Part shown: positions 62,564-64,000 of the stretch, piece by piece
Position numbering within the stretch: position 1 is the stretch's first letter
Layout: each line of letters opens with the position of its first letter
Assembly: GCA_947498355.1 (NCBI GenBank)
Contig: CANMKA010000009.1
Span: forward strand, 1 to 64,000
Length of the DNA stretch: 64,000 bases
Source: an uncultured Paraglaciecola sp.
GTDB lineage: Bacteria; Pseudomonadota; Gammaproteobacteria; Enterobacterales; Alteromonadaceae
Reading direction: 5' to 3'
Translations under genes and position numbers: made by a program
The notes under the pieces: generated by a model
Seen by the model: only the letters and a program-made list of their open reading frames with translations
Databases searched by the model: none
Told to the model about the DNA's origin: nothing

Positions 62564-63424
62564 CTACACCGCTGCCGCGCCGCTCACAATCTCACTGATT
62601 TCTTGTGTGATTGCCGCTTGGCGAGCTTTGTTGTATACCAGTTGCAAATCATCGATTAAATCACCCGCATTATCAGTTGCGGCCTTCATTGCAACCATAC
62701 GAGCAGCTTGCTCGGATGCAGCATTTTCTACTACACCTTGGTATACCTGAGACTCAAAGAACCGCACTAAAAGCATATCTAAAATAGGCTTTGGTTCGGG
62801 TTCATATAGGTAGTCCCAACTATGATGTAATGTTTGTTCTTCAGATTTTGGCAAAGGCAACAATTGATCGATCTGCGGCTCTTGCGCCATGGTATTAACA
62901 AACTTGTTAAATACCAGATATAAACGGTCGATTTTGCCTTCTTCGTATGCATCTAACATGATTTTTACCAAGCCAATGATTTCATTAACACTTGGTGCAT
63001 CACCTAGACCCGATTCGGCAGCAAGCACGTTGCCACCAAAACGATTGAAGAATGCGACAGATTTAGCACCTAGGGCTGCAAAATCTGTTTCGACACCTTG
63101 TTCTTGCCATTTTTGTGCTTCTTTAGCGACCAATTTGAATTCGTTGGTGTTTAAGCCACCACATAATCCACGGTCAGTAGAAATCACAATATATCCTACG
63201 CGTTTTACTTCGCGCTCTTCCAAGTAAGGATGGCGATATTCAAGGTTAGCGTTTGCTAGGTGACCGATCACACTTTTAATGCTCTCAGCGTATGGACGGC
63301 TAGAAGCCATACGATCTTGCGCCTTTTTCATTTTAGACGCAGCAACCATTTCCATAGCACTGGTGATCTTTTGAGTATTTTTAATACTCCCGATCTTACC
63401 TTTTATCTCTTTACCGCTAGCCAT
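62564..63424 (-). CDS. atpG: ATP synthase gamma subunit
   Basis: The protein has 286 residues. N-terminal [34 protein letters not shown] and the C-terminal helix [24 protein letters not shown] form the rotary shaft; the [12 protein letters not shown] middle motif is present. Order atpA-atpG-atpD-atpC on the minus strand is the standard one. Confidence 0.96.
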   Translation of the reverse strand: MASGKEIKGKIGSIKNTQKITSAMEMVAASKMKKAQDRMASSRPYAESIKSVIGHLANANLEYRHPYLEEREVKRVGYIVISTDRGLCGGLNTNEFKLVAKEAQKWQEQGVETDFAALGAKSVAFFNRFGGNVLAAESGLGDAPSVNEIIGLVKIMLDAYEEGKIDRLYLVFNKFVNTMAQEPQIDQLLPLPKSEEQTLHHSWDYLYEPEPKPILDMLLVRFFESQVYQGVVENAASEQAARMVAMKAATDNAGDLIDDLQLVYNKARQAAITQEISEIVSGAAAV

Positions 63425-63481
63425 AAACTCTATCTCCGATTATTCAACACAGTGACCACCGTTATACGGTGGTCTGATTGA

Positions 63482-64000
63482 TTACCACGTTTGTGTTTCT
63501 TTAAACTTAGTTAAAGCTTCATTCAAAGTGGCTTCAATTTCTTTGTCGAAATTACCTGATGCGTTGATAGAACTCATTAGCTCGCTGTATTCACTGTTCA
63601 TATAAGAATGAAGAGATGCTTCAAAATCTAGGATTTTATCTAGTTCAACATCTTTCAAATAGCCTTTTTCAACAGCGAATAGTGAAACACCCATGTCTGC
63701 AACCGATAGTGGCGCATACTGGTTTTGTTTCATCAATTCTACTACGCGCTCACCGTGTTCTAGTTGCTCACGGGTTGCGTCATCAAGGTCAGAAGCGAAC
63801 TGTGAAAACGCAGCGAGTTCACGATACTGAGCTAGGGCTAAACGGATACCGCCACCTAACTTCTTGATGATTTTAGTTTGAGCAGCACCACCAACACGCG
63901 ATACCGAGATACCAGCGTTAACCGCTGGACGGATACCTGCGTTAAACAAATCTGTTTCTAGGAAGATTTGACCATCAGTAATCGAAATTACGTTAGTAGG
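63482..64000 (-). CDS. atpA: ATP synthase alpha subunit, C-terminal part (cut by window edge)
   Basis: Only the last 172 codons are in the window; the frame continues beyond 64000 (residues before the edge read [17 protein letters not shown]). [18 protein letters not shown] and the C-terminal helical domain match AtpA. The TTG inside the frame at 63949 is a normal Leu codon, not a start. Confidence 0.96.
   Translation of the reverse strand, partial: PTNVISITDGQIFLETDLFNAGIRPAVNAGISVSRVGGAAQTKIIKKLGGGIRLALAQYRELAAFSQFASDLDDATREQLEHGERVVELMKQNQYAPLSVADMGVSLFAVEKGYLKDVELDKILDFEASLHSYMNSEYSELMSSINASGNFDKEIEATLNEALTKFKETQTW

Overview
The window looks like chromosomal DNA of a marine gammaproteobacterium of the Alteromonadales (Glaciecola/Paraglaciecola/Alteromonas type). 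I base this on the core genes (atp operon, rph-pyrE-tusA, yicC, proBA, opgGH), on families typical of that order (DUF3081, DUF3014, HugZ-type heme use, many TonB receptors, a secreted polysaccharidase-like enzyme), and on the moderately AT-rich base composition. This is an inference from gene content; no rRNA or tRNA gene was seen.

Layout. 1-1450: two short orphan genes in the form of integron gene cassettes (minus orientation), with attC-like sites but no visible integrase. 2.0-8.6 kb: DUF3081 and DUF423 genes, then a heme uptake locus: a TonB heme receptor on the minus strand, divergent from hutB-hutC-hutD-hugZ, with a Fur-box-like site between them. 9-13 kb: MFS exporter, beta-carbonic anhydrase and SbtA-type bicarbonate transporter in one direction, then a PNPOx-like protein. 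13-20 kb: opgGH (osmoregulated periplasmic glucans), an atypical response regulator, and a two-gene membrane/secreted unit of unknown role. 20.5-27 kb: periplasmic KatG, a small outer-membrane barrel, a histidine-kinase remnant, and a secreted glycoside hydrolase lying between two near-identical terminators. 27-34.3 kb: a conserved block with proA, proB, a HAD phosphatase, DUF3014, tusA, pyrE, rph and yicC.

34.5-43.4 kb: a defence/toxin-antitoxin island directly after yicC: mntA-hepT, an McrBC-like operon with its own small HTH regulator, hipBA with repeated operators, and an AAA/DUF4143 ATPase behind a perfect 32-bp palindrome. 43.6-47.7 kb: an envelope-maintenance cluster (YqiK flotillin, YqiJ, PspA/YjfJ, YjfI) divergent from a DUF6471 gene. 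48-50.3 kb: HD-GYP phosphodiesterase, Atl-like alkyltransferase-like protein, DTW tRNA-modification enzyme.

50.4-59.2 kb: the least explained block. It holds an acetoacetate-decarboxylase-like protein, a large phytoene-desaturase-like flavoprotein, a TonB receptor and a 7TM hybrid histidine kinase, all on the plus strand. I treat it as the best candidate for an undescribed metabolic/sensory unit. 59.2-60.5 kb: acyltransferase-3 membrane protein and a lipoprotein. 60.6-64.0 kb: the 3' half of the atp operon (atpC, D, G and part of atpA), closed by a strong terminator.
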